From Sphingobacterium tenebrionis (GTDB lineage Bacteria; Bacteroidota; Bacteroidia; Sphingobacteriales; Sphingobacteriaceae): a stretch of 64,000 bases of DNA. The position numbers were made by a program, and so were the translations under genes. This document shows positions 47,101 through 54,659 of the stretch, one piece after another; position 1 is the stretch's first letter, and each line of letters starts with the position of its first letter. The DNA is taken from the NCBI RefSeq assembly GCF_037126265.1, contig NZ_JAYLLN010000003.1:107260-171259 (forward strand), in the 5' to 3' direction. The notes below the pieces were generated by a model. That model ran no database searches and was not told the origin of the DNA. It was given only the letters and a program-made list of their open reading frames with translations.

Positions 47101-47470
47101 AGGTGACCACAATTTTAGGGAGTTCCGAATTTTGGTTCAAAGAACTCAAGGTCTCAGCCCGCTGAAGCACATGCGCGCTATCCAGTTGTGTAAATTCGTA
47201 GGGTTTTCGGTAAGAAGCCGGAAAAAATAAGATCTGTTTATCAAAAAGACTTTCCAGGTCGCTCAAGAAATAAGAGGCATCCTCATGTGTAGGAAGGATG
47301 AATACATTTAATCTTTTTTCCAGTTGATAACATGCGGCAGCAACCATGGCATCCGCCGAACCCACCAATCCCTTTAAATGGATCTTGGGTCTCTTCCCTT
47401 GAATGCTTTGTTGTAAGGCTTTTACTTGAGTGGAATTACTGTATTTTGTTAATAGTTCTTGAATGTTCAC
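44135..47470 (-). CDS. mfd: transcription-repair coupling factor Mfd
   Basis: Mfd removes RNA polymerase stalled at DNA damage and recruits UvrA. The 1111-residue protein has the UvrB-like N-terminal module (about 1-350) and the CarD-like RNAP-interaction domain near 435-490 (KPGDFITHIDHGIGKYAGLE). It also has the RecG-like motor with Walker A GDVGFGKTEVA (about 587-597), the DEEQ box in IIDEEQKFGVS, and motif III LTATPIPRTL. The C-terminal TRCF domain extends to the end. It is complete and of normal length. Confidence 0.97.
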   Translation of the reverse strand: MNIQELLTKYSNSTQVKALQQSIQGKRPKIHLKGLVGSADAMVAAACYQLEKRLNVFILPTHEDASYFLSDLESLFDKQILFFPASYRKPYEFTQLDSAHVLQRAETLSSLNQNSELPKIVVTYPEAIAEKVINKQDLEKNTLPITQNTKLSIDFINEFLYEYDFERVDFVYEPGQFAIRGGIVDIFSFSNDLPYRIEFFGDEIESIRTFDIENQLSVNKIHTVTIVPNVQAKFLSNNHISLLEYIDKNSVVWIKDVQFTLDILKDGYKKASQFWKALTEKDLKANPELLDPRFTFTDEKNFNAMLFEYPIIEFGKQFFYNADEQLEFDTHPQPSFNKDFNLLIHNFKENEKHGIHNYIFSDSTKQIERIYAILDDLDKTVSFTPIYKALREGFRDDVLKAACYTDHQIFDRYYKYKRKKGYERSQAITLKELGELKPGDFITHIDHGIGKYAGLEKVDVNGKTQEMIRLVYADNDLLYVNINSLNRISKYSGKEGTVPKMNKLGTDAWDKLKKTTKKKVKDIARDLIMLYAKRKAQTGNAFSPDTYLQRELEASFIYEDTPDQEKATNDLKRDMESPHPMDRLVCGDVGFGKTEVAIRAAFKAVADSKQVAVLVPTTILALQHFRTFSERLKGFPVNIDYINRFKSSKQIKDTLKRLEEGKVDIIIGTHRLVSKDVKFKDLGLMIIDEEQKFGVSVKEKLKVMRANVDSLTLTATPIPRTLHFSLMGARDLSIISTPPPNRQPVQTELHVFNESLIQEAVSFELDRGGQVFFIHNRVADLPQLGMLIRKLVPGARVGIAHGQLEGDELEDVMLKFINHEYDVLVATTIIEAGLDIPNANTIMINHAHMFGLSDLHQMRGRVGRTNKKAFCYLMSPPLSTLTNEAYKRLSAIEEFSELGSGFNVAMRDLDIRGSGNLLGAEQSGFIAEIGFEMYNKILDEAVQELKDDEFGDLFADETNRKYVSFTQIDTDLEVLIPDEYVTNISERYNLYNDIAKLKDETQLQAFEQSLMDRFGPVPGPVYELFNTLRLQWLGKEIGLEKISFKKDTLKGFFVSNPKSSYYQSEKFGQVLAFVQKHGSIANLKEVKGQLRIAVNNVNSIEYAIELLKEMA

Positions 47471-47496
47471 GCGGAAAGGATGTTTTTACAAAAATA

Positions 47497-48048
47497 CTAA
47501 AAAGTAATTAATCGATGTTCTTCAGCAAAAGATATGACAGATTCCATTTGTGGGTTGAGATCGAACTGTAGATCTTCATGTAGTTTGTTGAACAAGCCAT
47601 TTACATTTTTGACTCTTCCCATAACGTATTTATGAAGCTTCATGCCAGGTAATAATGCAGTTGGTCCAAAAAGGACAGGGAATCTTTCGAAGGCTTCTTG
47701 AAGCAAAATCAATCGACACTCCACGACAGAGAACTTATCTTTTGTTACTTTCTCATGTTCATTGATCCAACCACTTGCTTGCCTCATCAAGCTGGTCAAT
47801 TCTCTATAATTACTATATAAAGGCAAGTTCTTAATAGTTGAAGAAGCCTGATCGAACAAACTTTCCAATCTGTCCTTTAGGACTTTTATGCGGTCGGCCA
47901 GATCGGCCTCATCCTCCAATAATTCATAATGCAGTTGCTTTAAGAGCATTTTATCCTTATTGATCAATCGCACCAATAGCTTATCTTTTTCTTTTTCGGA
48001 TAAGGATAGGACAGCTTGTTTTAAAGGTAGATCTTTATGTAGTGACAT
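47497..48048 (-). CDS. conserved hypothetical protein, helical
   Basis: I do not recognise this 183-residue protein. It is rich in Leu, Glu and Lys with predicted long helices (LSEKEKDKLLVRLINKDKML; LEDEADLADRIKVLKDRLES). It has no signal peptide or membrane segment. It lies 26 bases upstream of mfd on the same strand, so it may share a transcript with it. It diverges from the AraC gene at 48210, and the intergenic region carries three repeats of a 13-bp motif. Confidence 0.75.
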   Translation of the reverse strand: MSLHKDLPLKQAVLSLSEKEKDKLLVRLINKDKMLLKQLHYELLEDEADLADRIKVLKDRLESLFDQASSTIKNLPLYSNYRELTSLMRQASGWINEHEKVTKDKFSVVECRLILLQEAFERFPVLFGPTALLPGMKLHKYVMGRVKNVNGLFNKLHEDLQFDLNPQMESVISFAEEHRLITF

Positions 48049-48094
48049 GTTTAAAATTAACTATTTTCCAAGAGATACCTTGTATGATAGCAAA

Positions 48095-48203
48095 AATGGT
48101 ACTAATTCATGGGTATTTAGTCTTCCTATAATAGCAAAAAGTAATTATTACCATTGATAACCCTTTTTGTACCATCCAGAATGGTAGTAATTGTCTATTT
48201 TTG
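48095..48203. promoter_or_regulatory. three copies of a 13-bp motif plus -7 box upstream of AraC gene
   Basis: AATGGTACTAATT (48095-48107), AATTATTACCATT (48143-48155, inverted) and AATGGTAGTAATT (48180-48192) are variants of AATGGTANTAATT, with centres 48 and 37 bases apart. A GTACCAT half-copy lies at 48169-48175. TATTTTTG (48196-48203) matches TAnnTTTG and is placed just after the third copy. The layout fits operator sites for the adjacent AraC protein, with the third copy in the promoter. Confidence 0.5.
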
Positions 48204-48209
48204 TAGCTG

Positions 48210-49067
48210 ATGGCAAAGATACCTGTAATAGAACAATGTACGGTTTCCTACAAGGAGAACAAAGACTTCTTGGTAGATCGCCTGGAGGTATATCTGGAGC
48301 AGAATAAAAACCTGGTTTTTCCACACCGCCATAATTTTTACCATATGGTACTTTTCCTTGCAGGAGGCGGATCACATGAAATTGATTTTAAGGAATATGC
48401 GGTAGAAAGGGGGCAGGTATATATGATGGGGCCTGGTCAGGTACATTCTTGGATGTTCCAAGGTGAAATGAAAGGTTTCATTGTCAATTTTGATATTGAT
48501 TACTTCAAGACACTTTTGGTTCAACAGGATTATGTGGAACGGCTTGGGATATTTTCTTCCTTGACAGAAAGTGTATTTGTATTGGACGAATATCAACTGC
48601 GGGAAATCATTAACCTGTTCAGCCAATTATTGGAATTGAATGATCGAGTGACCACGGATTTACAAAGGACCTTATTGTTATTCATTCTGTTAAAACTGGA
48701 TCAAGCTTATGCACCAAGCTTGGAAGGAAAAAGCTTAGATTACCATCTGGTGCTGATCAAAAATTTTTTGGCCCTTTTGGATCAGCATTTCAAAGAGCTA
48801 CATTTGCCGAAGGAATATGCGGAATTATTATTTGTAACTCCCAATCATTTGAATGCGGTTTGTAAGGAATACATGGGATTGCAGGCGGGGGAAGTCATTC
48901 GGAATCGGATATTACTGGAGGCAAAACGCTTATTGATCCTACCGGATTGGACCATCTCACAGGTTAGTTATGAATTAAATTTTAATGATAATTCGTATTT
49001 CACAAAATTTTTTAAGAAAATAGCAGGGATTACCCCTGAAGAATTTAGGAGATCACAATGGAAATAA
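48210..49067 (+). CDS. AraC-family regulator with cupin sensing domain
   Basis: The 285-residue protein has an N-terminal cupin-like domain (about 25-110: PHRHNFYHMVLFLAGGGSHE; VERGQVYMMGPGQVHSW). The AraC HTH pair is at about 185-283: LPKEYAELLFVTPNHLNAVC, then WTISQVSYELNFNDNSYFTK and FFKKIAGITPEEFR. Such proteins usually sense a small molecule and often bind sites near their own gene. The start codon lies only 6 bases after the TATTTTTG box, so a leaderless message is possible. The downstream DUF983 gene starts 8 bases after the stop. Confidence 0.88.
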   Translation: MAKIPVIEQCTVSYKENKDFLVDRLEVYLEQNKNLVFPHRHNFYHMVLFLAGGGSHEIDFKEYAVERGQVYMMGPGQVHSWMFQGEMKGFIVNFDIDYFKTLLVQQDYVERLGIFSSLTESVFVLDEYQLREIINLFSQLLELNDRVTTDLQRTLLLFILLKLDQAYAPSLEGKSLDYHLVLIKNFLALLDQHFKELHLPKEYAELLFVTPNHLNAVCKEYMGLQAGEVIRNRILLEAKRLLILPDWTISQVSYELNFNDNSYFTKFFKKIAGITPEEFRRSQWK

Positions 49068-49075
49068 ATACAAAC

Positions 49076-49495
49076 ATGGAAACACAATATACTATTCCAT
49101 CGGAATTAAAGAGTGCAATTGACGGGAAATGTCCAAGATGTAGAACTGGAAATATGTTTGCTGGCCCACTATTTAGTTTTAAATCAAAAAAGATGTTGGA
49201 TAGATGTCCGGCCTGTGATTTGAAATTTGAGAAAGAGCCGGGTTATTTTTATGTAGCGATGTACGTGAGTTATGCTTTGAGTGTTGGCGAGTTGATCGCA
49301 GCATGTGTCGGTACGTATTTGCTGACCGGTAACTTGGAAAACCCTTGGTTATATGTGATCGTAGCATTGGCCGTAACCTTGATCATGGCGCCTTTTAACA
49401 ATCGTTATTCACGGATTATCCTTTTGTATTGGATGACACCGATGTTCCGCTTCAATCCGAAGATCTATGCCCAAATAAAGGAAGAAGGAAAGTAA
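49076..49495 (+). CDS. DUF983 zinc-ribbon membrane protein
   Basis: The 139-residue DUF983 protein has an N-terminal Cys4 zinc ribbon (Cys 19, 22, 44 and 47: GKCPRCRTGNMF and DRCPACDLKF). Two transmembrane helices follow (about 58-83 and 90-110), and the C-terminus is basic. The function of the family is not known. The ATG at 49076 is preferred; an upstream ATG at 49058 overlaps the araC stop and adds six residues. It is probably cotranscribed with the AraC gene. Confidence 0.85.
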   Translation: METQYTIPSELKSAIDGKCPRCRTGNMFAGPLFSFKSKKMLDRCPACDLKFEKEPGYFYVAMYVSYALSVGELIAACVGTYLLTGNLENPWLYVIVALAVTLIMAPFNNRYSRIILLYWMTPMFRFNPKIYAQIKEEGK

Positions 49496-49527
49496 ATTTT
49501 AGGAAACAGTAAATGGTTTAAAATAGG

Positions 49528-49560
49528 AAACCCTGTAAATAAGTTTACAGGGTTTTTATT
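49528..49560. terminator. bidirectional intrinsic terminator
   Basis: The stem AAACCCTGTAAA (49528-49539) pairs perfectly with TTTACAGGGTTT (49544-49555) around loop TAAG. The plus side is followed by TTATTTTA and the minus side by an A/T run. It lies between the converging DUF983 and galE genes and can end both transcripts. Confidence 0.85.
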
Positions 49561-49568
49561 TTAATATC

Positions 49569-50597
49569 TTACTGGATTGGATTCTCGTGCAAATATTTTT
49601 CCCATTCCCAGGCAGAAGCCATCATTTCATCAATCCCTAATTGAGCTGTCCATCCCAATTCTTTGGTAGACTTATTCACATCACCCCAAACCTTGATAAT
49701 ATCCCCTTCTCGGCGAGGACCGAATTCGTAATTCAATTTTTGGCCGGAAGCTTTCTCAAAAGCATGGATGGCTTCCAAAACAGAGTATCCATTTCCCGTA
49801 CCTACATTGAAAATATCATAATTACCGTTCGGATTTCCTTTTTCCAATAACTTTATAGCGGCCACATGTGCTTTTGCCAAATCCACTACGTGGATATAAT
49901 CACGGATAGCAGAACCATCAGGTGTATCATAATCGTTTCCAAAGACCGTGATCTTTTCGCGTTTTCCGATGGCAGTTTGGGTAATGAAAGGCAGAAGGTT
50001 TGCAGGTACGCCATTTGGCAATTCACCGATCAAAGCAGATTCATGCGCTCCTACCGGATTGAAATAACGTAATGCGATTACATTATAGTTGGAATTCGCC
50101 TTTGCAGTTTCTTCCAAGATCTCTTCTGCAATCTGTTTGGTGTTTCCGTAAGGTGAAGTCGCTTTCTTTACAGGTGCCGCTTCATTTACTGGCAATACAT
50201 CCGGTTCGCCATACACTGTACAGCTTGACGAGAAAACGAAATTGATCGGTTTTTCACGATATGCCTCCAACAGATTGATCAAGGAGAAGAAATTATTATG
50301 GTAGTATTTCAATGGATTCTGAACAGATTCTCCAACAGCTTTTGATGCCGCAAAGTGTATGATTCCAGCAATATCAGGGTGTTTACCGATAAAATCATTC
50401 ACCTTTTCGTTATCACATAGATCGAATTCATAGAATTCTGGCTTTACGCCAATGATCTTTTCGATCTGATCCAATATCTTGATGCTGGAATTGGAAAGAT
50501 TATCCACCAAAATCGGGGTATAACCCGCTTTATGTAATTCCACAACGGTATGTGATCCAATATATCCCGTTCCGCCTGTTACTAATATTTTGCTCAT
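49569..50597 (-). CDS. galE: UDP-glucose 4-epimerase GalE
   Basis: This SDR enzyme of 342 residues interconverts UDP-glucose and UDP-galactose. Motifs are the NAD-binding VTGGTGYIGSHTVVEL (6-21), the catalytic Ser/Tyr/Lys region SSSCTVYGEPD and SPYGNTKQIAEE, and the substrate region ALRYFNPVGAHES. The C-terminus RREGDIIKVWGDVNK is typical. It completes the Leloir pathway with galT/galK at 24.8-27.0 kb. Here it is followed upstream, 15 bases away, by a nucleotide-sugar gene, which suggests it also serves envelope polysaccharide synthesis. Confidence 0.95.
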   Translation of the reverse strand: MSKILVTGGTGYIGSHTVVELHKAGYTPILVDNLSNSSIKILDQIEKIIGVKPEFYEFDLCDNEKVNDFIGKHPDIAGIIHFAASKAVGESVQNPLKYYHNNFFSLINLLEAYREKPINFVFSSSCTVYGEPDVLPVNEAAPVKKATSPYGNTKQIAEEILEETAKANSNYNVIALRYFNPVGAHESALIGELPNGVPANLLPFITQTAIGKREKITVFGNDYDTPDGSAIRDYIHVVDLAKAHVAAIKLLEKGNPNGNYDIFNVGTGNGYSVLEAIHAFEKASGQKLNYEFGPRREGDIIKVWGDVNKSTKELGWTAQLGIDEMMASAWEWEKYLHENPIQ

Positions 50598-50612
50598 GTT
50601 GATGTATTAAGT

Positions 50613-51575
50613 CTAGTGTATGTTACTATTGAATAATGTCTGATAATAGTGAATGGTTTTCATTAAACCTTCTTTTCTGTTTACTTTAGGTTGCCAATCC
50701 AGCACCTTCTTGGCTTTGCTAATATCCGGGCGCCTTTGTTTCGGATCATCAATCGGTAATGGTTCAAAAACAATGCTTGATTGACTGGATGTTAAGGCAA
50801 TAATCTCTTTCGCCATATCCAAGAGCCTCATTTCATCGGGATTACCAATGTTGATCGGCAAGCAATAATCGGAAAAAAGCAACCTATAGATGCCCTCCAC
50901 CTGATCGGATACATAGATAAAGGATCTCGTTTGCATACCATCCCCAAATACCGTTAAATCTTTATGCTGTAAGGCCTGAGAAATGAAAGTGGGCAAGGCC
51001 CTTCCGTCTTCCAATCGCATCCGGGGGCCAAAGGTGTTGAAGATCCTGGCAATTCGCGTTTCCAAGCCATGAAAATTATGGTAGGCCATGGTCATGGCTT
51101 CCTGGAATCTTTTGGCTTCATCATAAACCCCTCTTGGGCCAACTGGGTTTACATTTCCCCAGTATTCTTCGGCCTGCGGGGATACCAATGGATCGCCATA
51201 TACCTCAGAAGTTGATGCCACCAGTATCCGTGCCTCTTTGCTTTTTGCCAAACCTAATAGGTTATGGGTTCCTAAGGAACCTACTTTCAGCGTTTGGATG
51301 GGGATTTTCAGGTAATCGATCGGACTGGCCGGCGATGCAAAATGTAAGATGTAATGTAATTCTCCCGGCACATGTACGAACTTTGAAACATCATGATGGT
51401 AGAATTCGAAATTGGGTAATTTGAAGAGGTGCTCGATATTTTTTAGGTCCCCTGTGACGAGGTTATCCATCGCGATGACATGGAAATCCTCTTCAATAAA
51501 CCGATCACAGAGGTGTGATCCTAAGAATCCAGCCGCTCCAGTTATTAATATTCGTTTGCGCTTGTTCTCCTGCAC
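50613..51575 (-). CDS. UDP-glucuronate decarboxylase (UDP-xylose synthase) family SDR
   Basis: The 320-residue SDR protein has the NAD motif ITGAAGFLGSHLCDRFIEED, catalytic Thr-Ser in ASTSEVYGDP, Tyr-x3-Lys in GVYDEAKRFQEA, and the typical RIFNTFGPRMRLEDGR. This pattern is that of UDP-glucuronate decarboxylase, which makes UDP-xylose. Its partner UDP-glucose dehydrogenase is not in the window. It is upstream of galE in the same operon and diverges from waaA 59 bases away. Confidence 0.88.
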   Translation of the reverse strand: MQENKRKRILITGAAGFLGSHLCDRFIEEDFHVIAMDNLVTGDLKNIEHLFKLPNFEFYHHDVSKFVHVPGELHYILHFASPASPIDYLKIPIQTLKVGSLGTHNLLGLAKSKEARILVASTSEVYGDPLVSPQAEEYWGNVNPVGPRGVYDEAKRFQEAMTMAYHNFHGLETRIARIFNTFGPRMRLEDGRALPTFISQALQHKDLTVFGDGMQTRSFIYVSDQVEGIYRLLFSDYCLPINIGNPDEMRLLDMAKEIIALTSSQSSIVFEPLPIDDPKQRRPDISKAKKVLDWQPKVNRKEGLMKTIHYYQTLFNSNIH

Positions 51576-51600
51576 AATAGTGAAATTGAAAAGGTTTAAA

Positions 51601-51608
51601 TATCTTTG
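51601..51608 (+). promoter_or_regulatory. candidate -7 box of waaA
   Basis: TATCTTTG matches TAnnTTTG exactly. Transcription would start near 51615, 20 bases before the waaA ATG. No good -33 TTG at the normal spacing was seen. Confidence 0.4.
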
Positions 51609-51634
51609 ACGAAGATAAGCAATATTTTAACATT

Positions 51635-52879
51635 ATGCGTTTCCTTTACCAAGCAGGCATCTTTTTATACGGGCTACTTTTACGTATCCTGGCACCATTC
51701 CATGCGAAGGCTAGGCTTTGGGTAAATGGCCGAAAGGATCTTTTGAAAAAGATCGAGCAAACGGTTGAACAAGGGCAAAAACACATTTGGTTTCATTTTG
51801 CTTCCTTGGGTGAATTTGAGCAGGGGAGATCGGTTTTGGAGCAGATCAGGAAGCGTTTTCCGGATGAAAAAATAATTGTAACATTTTTTTCCCCATCAGG
51901 ATTCGAGATCCGAAAGAATACACCATTAGCCGATCATGTATTCTACTTGCCAGAAGATACAGCCGGCAATGCCCGCAAATTCATCGAATTGATCAATCCC
52001 AAATTTGTCGTTTTTACTAAATATGAGTATTGGTATTTTTATTTCAGGGAGCTGAAAAGACGTAATATCCGTTTATTGATGATTTCTGCGATCTTTCGGG
52101 AAGAGCAGTTGTTTTTTAAGGAATATGGTGGGTTTTATAGGAATATTCTTAAAAATGTATCCTATTTCTTTACGCAGAATATGGATAGTGTGCATATGCT
52201 GAAATGGATTCGGATAACCAATGCTGGTTTGGCCGGAGATACCCGGTTTGATCGCGTGGTGGAATTGCCGAAAGAGCATAAGGAGATTGAGGTGGTGCGG
52301 GATTTTGTAGGAGGGAATCGGGTTTTGGTAGCTGGAAGTACCTGGGGACAGGATGAAGGATTGTTGAAAGTTTTGTTGGATAATCATAAGGGTTGGAAAA
52401 TGATTTTAGCGCCACATGAGATCCATAAGGAACATATTAATCAGTTGATGGGCTTGTTTCCTAAGGCGCTGTTGTTTTCGAAGTATGAAAGTTATTCCGA
52501 TTTGGAAAAGGAACAAGCGCAGGTTTTATTGATCGATAATATTGGGATGTTATCCTCGCTTTATGCGTATGGGGATATGGCGTATATAGGTGGGGGATTT
52601 GGTGCGGGAATCCATAATACCTTGGAAGCAGCGACCTATGGGATTCCGGTGATTTTTGGGCCAAAGTATTCGAAATTCCAGGAGGCGGTGGATTTGTTGG
52701 AGTTGGGTGCTGGTTTTTCCATTGGGAATCAGGTGGAGTTGAATGAAGTTTTTGAGGCATTATTGGCTGATGAGAAAAGGTTGCCAGCCGGAACGGCAGC
52801 AAAAAACTATGTGCAGCAAAGGGCAGGTGCCACCCATATTATAATGAAGTACCTGGAAACGGAGAGGTTGCTGGGATAG
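51635..52879 (+). CDS. waaA: 3-deoxy-D-manno-octulosonic acid (Kdo) transferase WaaA
   Basis: This GT30-family transferase of 414 residues adds Kdo to lipid A precursors at the inner membrane. It has the N-terminal membrane anchor (about 5-22: AGIFLYGLLLRILAPF) and the acceptor-side motif FHFASLGEFEQGR. The nucleotide-sugar half carries GSTWGQDEGLL, LAPHEIHKEHI and YIGGGFGAGIHNTLEAATYGIPVIFGP. The length and order match WaaA/KdtA. Confidence 0.94.
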   Translation: MRFLYQAGIFLYGLLLRILAPFHAKARLWVNGRKDLLKKIEQTVEQGQKHIWFHFASLGEFEQGRSVLEQIRKRFPDEKIIVTFFSPSGFEIRKNTPLADHVFYLPEDTAGNARKFIELINPKFVVFTKYEYWYFYFRELKRRNIRLLMISAIFREEQLFFKEYGGFYRNILKNVSYFFTQNMDSVHMLKWIRITNAGLAGDTRFDRVVELPKEHKEIEVVRDFVGGNRVLVAGSTWGQDEGLLKVLLDNHKGWKMILAPHEIHKEHINQLMGLFPKALLFSKYESYSDLEKEQAQVLLIDNIGMLSSLYAYGDMAYIGGGFGAGIHNTLEAATYGIPVIFGPKYSKFQEAVDLLELGAGFSIGNQVELNEVFEALLADEKRLPAGTAAKNYVQQRAGATHIIMKYLETERLLG

Positions 52880-52882
52880 ATA

Positions 52883-52969
52883 CGTCATTGCGAGGAGGCA
52901 CGACGAAGCAATCTTTCGACTTCGCTCAAGATGACAAGCGGAAAGATTGCTTCGTTCCTCGCAATGACG
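52883..52969. repeat. REP-like long inverted repeat between convergent genes
   Basis: The left arm, 52883-52916 (starts CGTCATTGCGAGG), and right arm, 52942-52969 (ends CCTCGCAATGACG), pair over 13 and then about 14 bases; the left arm carries six extra bases in the middle. The loop holds a TTCGCTCAAGATGAC stretch. Sequences of this kind (CGTCATTGCGAGGxxCGAAGCAATC) are dispersed REP-type repeats known from many genomes. It lies between the 3' ends of waaA and gap and could act as a bidirectional transcription end. Confidence 0.8.
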
Positions 52970-52980
52970 CGAAAAAAATC

Positions 52981-54429
52981 CTAATAATACGTATATCTCC
53001 TAACCCCGGCAATATACCTAGCCAATCTCATCACCTGATGAGAATACCCATATTCATTATCATACCACACATAAATCACCGCAGATTTTCCATCAGCAGA
53101 AACAATCGTTGCAGGCGCATCCACTACAGAAGCCGCTGTAGAACCCACAATATCCGAAGAAACCAATTCTGCATTTTCGCTATACTTAATCTGCTCCACC
53201 AAATCCCCTTGCAATGCTGCCTTTTTCAACAAATCATTGATTTCTTCTACCGAACTTTCCTTCTTCAGTTCCAAACTAAGAATAGCCAAAGAACCATTAG
53301 GAACCGGTACACGGATCGCATTAGACGTTAATTTTCCTGCCAAAACCGGTAATACCTTCGCCACAGCACTTCCTGCGCCAGTTTCCGTAATCACCATATT
53401 CAACGCCGCAGCACGACCTCTTCTTGATTTCTTATGCATGTTATCCACCAAGTTCTGGTCATTGGTATAGGAATGGATCGTTTCGATATGCCCCTTAACA
53501 ATACCAAGCTCTTTTTCAAGAACCGCCAGCACAGGCGATATCGCATTGGTGGTACAAGATGCAGCAGAAAAGATAGTATCCTTCTGCGTATCTGCATCAT
53601 TTTCATTCACCCCATAAACGATATTGGAAACGCCTTTTCCCGGAGCGGTCAATAAAACCATGCCTGCACCTTTGGCCTGAAGATGTCTTGCCAATTCCTT
53701 ATCATCACGAAACGCTCCGGTATTATCAATTACCAATGCATTTTCGATTCCATATTGGGTATAATCGATTTCTTCTGGGTTCTTAGCCGTGATCATCTTC
53801 ACTGGAAAACCATTCATGATGATGGATTCATTTTCCTGATCAACACGCAATTCCCCATCAAACTGTCCATGTATCGAATCCTGGCGCAACAAATTTGCAC
53901 GCTTAATCAATGACTTCTCATCAATCACATCCCGTGTTACAATAGCCCTCAATCGCAATTGTCTTCCGGCTCCAGCCTTGTGGATCAATTCCCTGGCCAA
54001 TAAACGTCCGATCCTACCAAAACCATAAAGAACCACATCTTTAGGTTCAAAGCTCTGGTGATTAGCTGCTCCCGCCAACTTCTCTCCAATAAAAGAAGGA
54101 ATCTGATCATCTGAAGCCCTTTGTTGACGGATTTCTAAAGCCAATTTTCCGATATCGATTCTGGATGGTGCGAGTTGTGCATCAGCAATGGCTTCCGCTA
54201 CTTTTAAGGTTTCTTCGATCGATAGCGCTTGGTCAGCATATACCTTACTCTCCTGATGTAGGTTAAGGATAAAACTCACTCGACGGTCGATCAATTGGTT
54301 CCTGAATAGAACTAATTCGATGGATTGGTTGTACCATAGATCGCTGACAATCTGTATCAGCTTTACGCAGGCATTTTGATTTGATTTGTAACTCTTGATC
54401 TGATCTTCAAAAGCAGTTTGTTGTGTCAT
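52981..54429 (-). CDS. gap: glyceraldehyde-3-phosphate dehydrogenase, long form
   Basis: This NAD(P)-dependent GAPDH of 482 residues is longer than the usual 330-340. The extra 130 N-terminal residues are helical (SIEETLKVAEAIADAQLAPS). They are followed by the Rossmann motif VLYGFGRIGRLLARE (133-147), the catalytic SAASCTTNAISP with nucleophile Cys 292, the RGRAAALNMVITETGAGSA region and WYDNEYGYSHQVMRLA near the end. Long GAPDH of this type is known in Bacteroidetes. The N-terminal extension has no assigned role. Confidence 0.93.
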   Translation of the reverse strand: MTQQTAFEDQIKSYKSNQNACVKLIQIVSDLWYNQSIELVLFRNQLIDRRVSFILNLHQESKVYADQALSIEETLKVAEAIADAQLAPSRIDIGKLALEIRQQRASDDQIPSFIGEKLAGAANHQSFEPKDVVLYGFGRIGRLLARELIHKAGAGRQLRLRAIVTRDVIDEKSLIKRANLLRQDSIHGQFDGELRVDQENESIIMNGFPVKMITAKNPEEIDYTQYGIENALVIDNTGAFRDDKELARHLQAKGAGMVLLTAPGKGVSNIVYGVNENDADTQKDTIFSAASCTTNAISPVLAVLEKELGIVKGHIETIHSYTNDQNLVDNMHKKSRRGRAAALNMVITETGAGSAVAKVLPVLAGKLTSNAIRVPVPNGSLAILSLELKKESSVEEINDLLKKAALQGDLVEQIKYSENAELVSSDIVGSTAASVVDAPATIVSADGKSAVIYVWYDNEYGYSHQVMRLARYIAGVRRYTYY

Positions 54430-54567
54430 AATTTTTCAAGCATGGAATATTGCCGCAAAAATAGACATTTTATTAAATAATAGGGGGTAAAATTTATAAA
54501 TTCGTATTTATTCCGCATTTCGTCCTATCCCAATTAGGATTTTGTTAAAATAAGCCCTTCTTGTTCG

Positions 54568-54618
54568 AGTTACATTTATTGTAACTAATCAATTACATGA
54601 ATTAGTTAAAACGTTTTA
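54568..54618 (+). promoter_or_regulatory. nested palindromes upstream of mannanase operon
   Basis: There are three symmetrical elements in 51 bases: AGTTACA-N5-TGTAACT (54568-54586), TAACTAAT-N11-ATTAGTTA (54582-54608), and the perfect 12-bp TAAAACGTTTTA (54607-54618). The last has the central CG and A/T arms of LacI-family operators. They sit 42-92 bases before the GH76 gene, so control by one or more repressors or activators is likely. Confidence 0.5.
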
Positions 54619-54659
54619 GTTATTATCTTTAATAAGGCCGAAACGCCATAAACCTAAAG

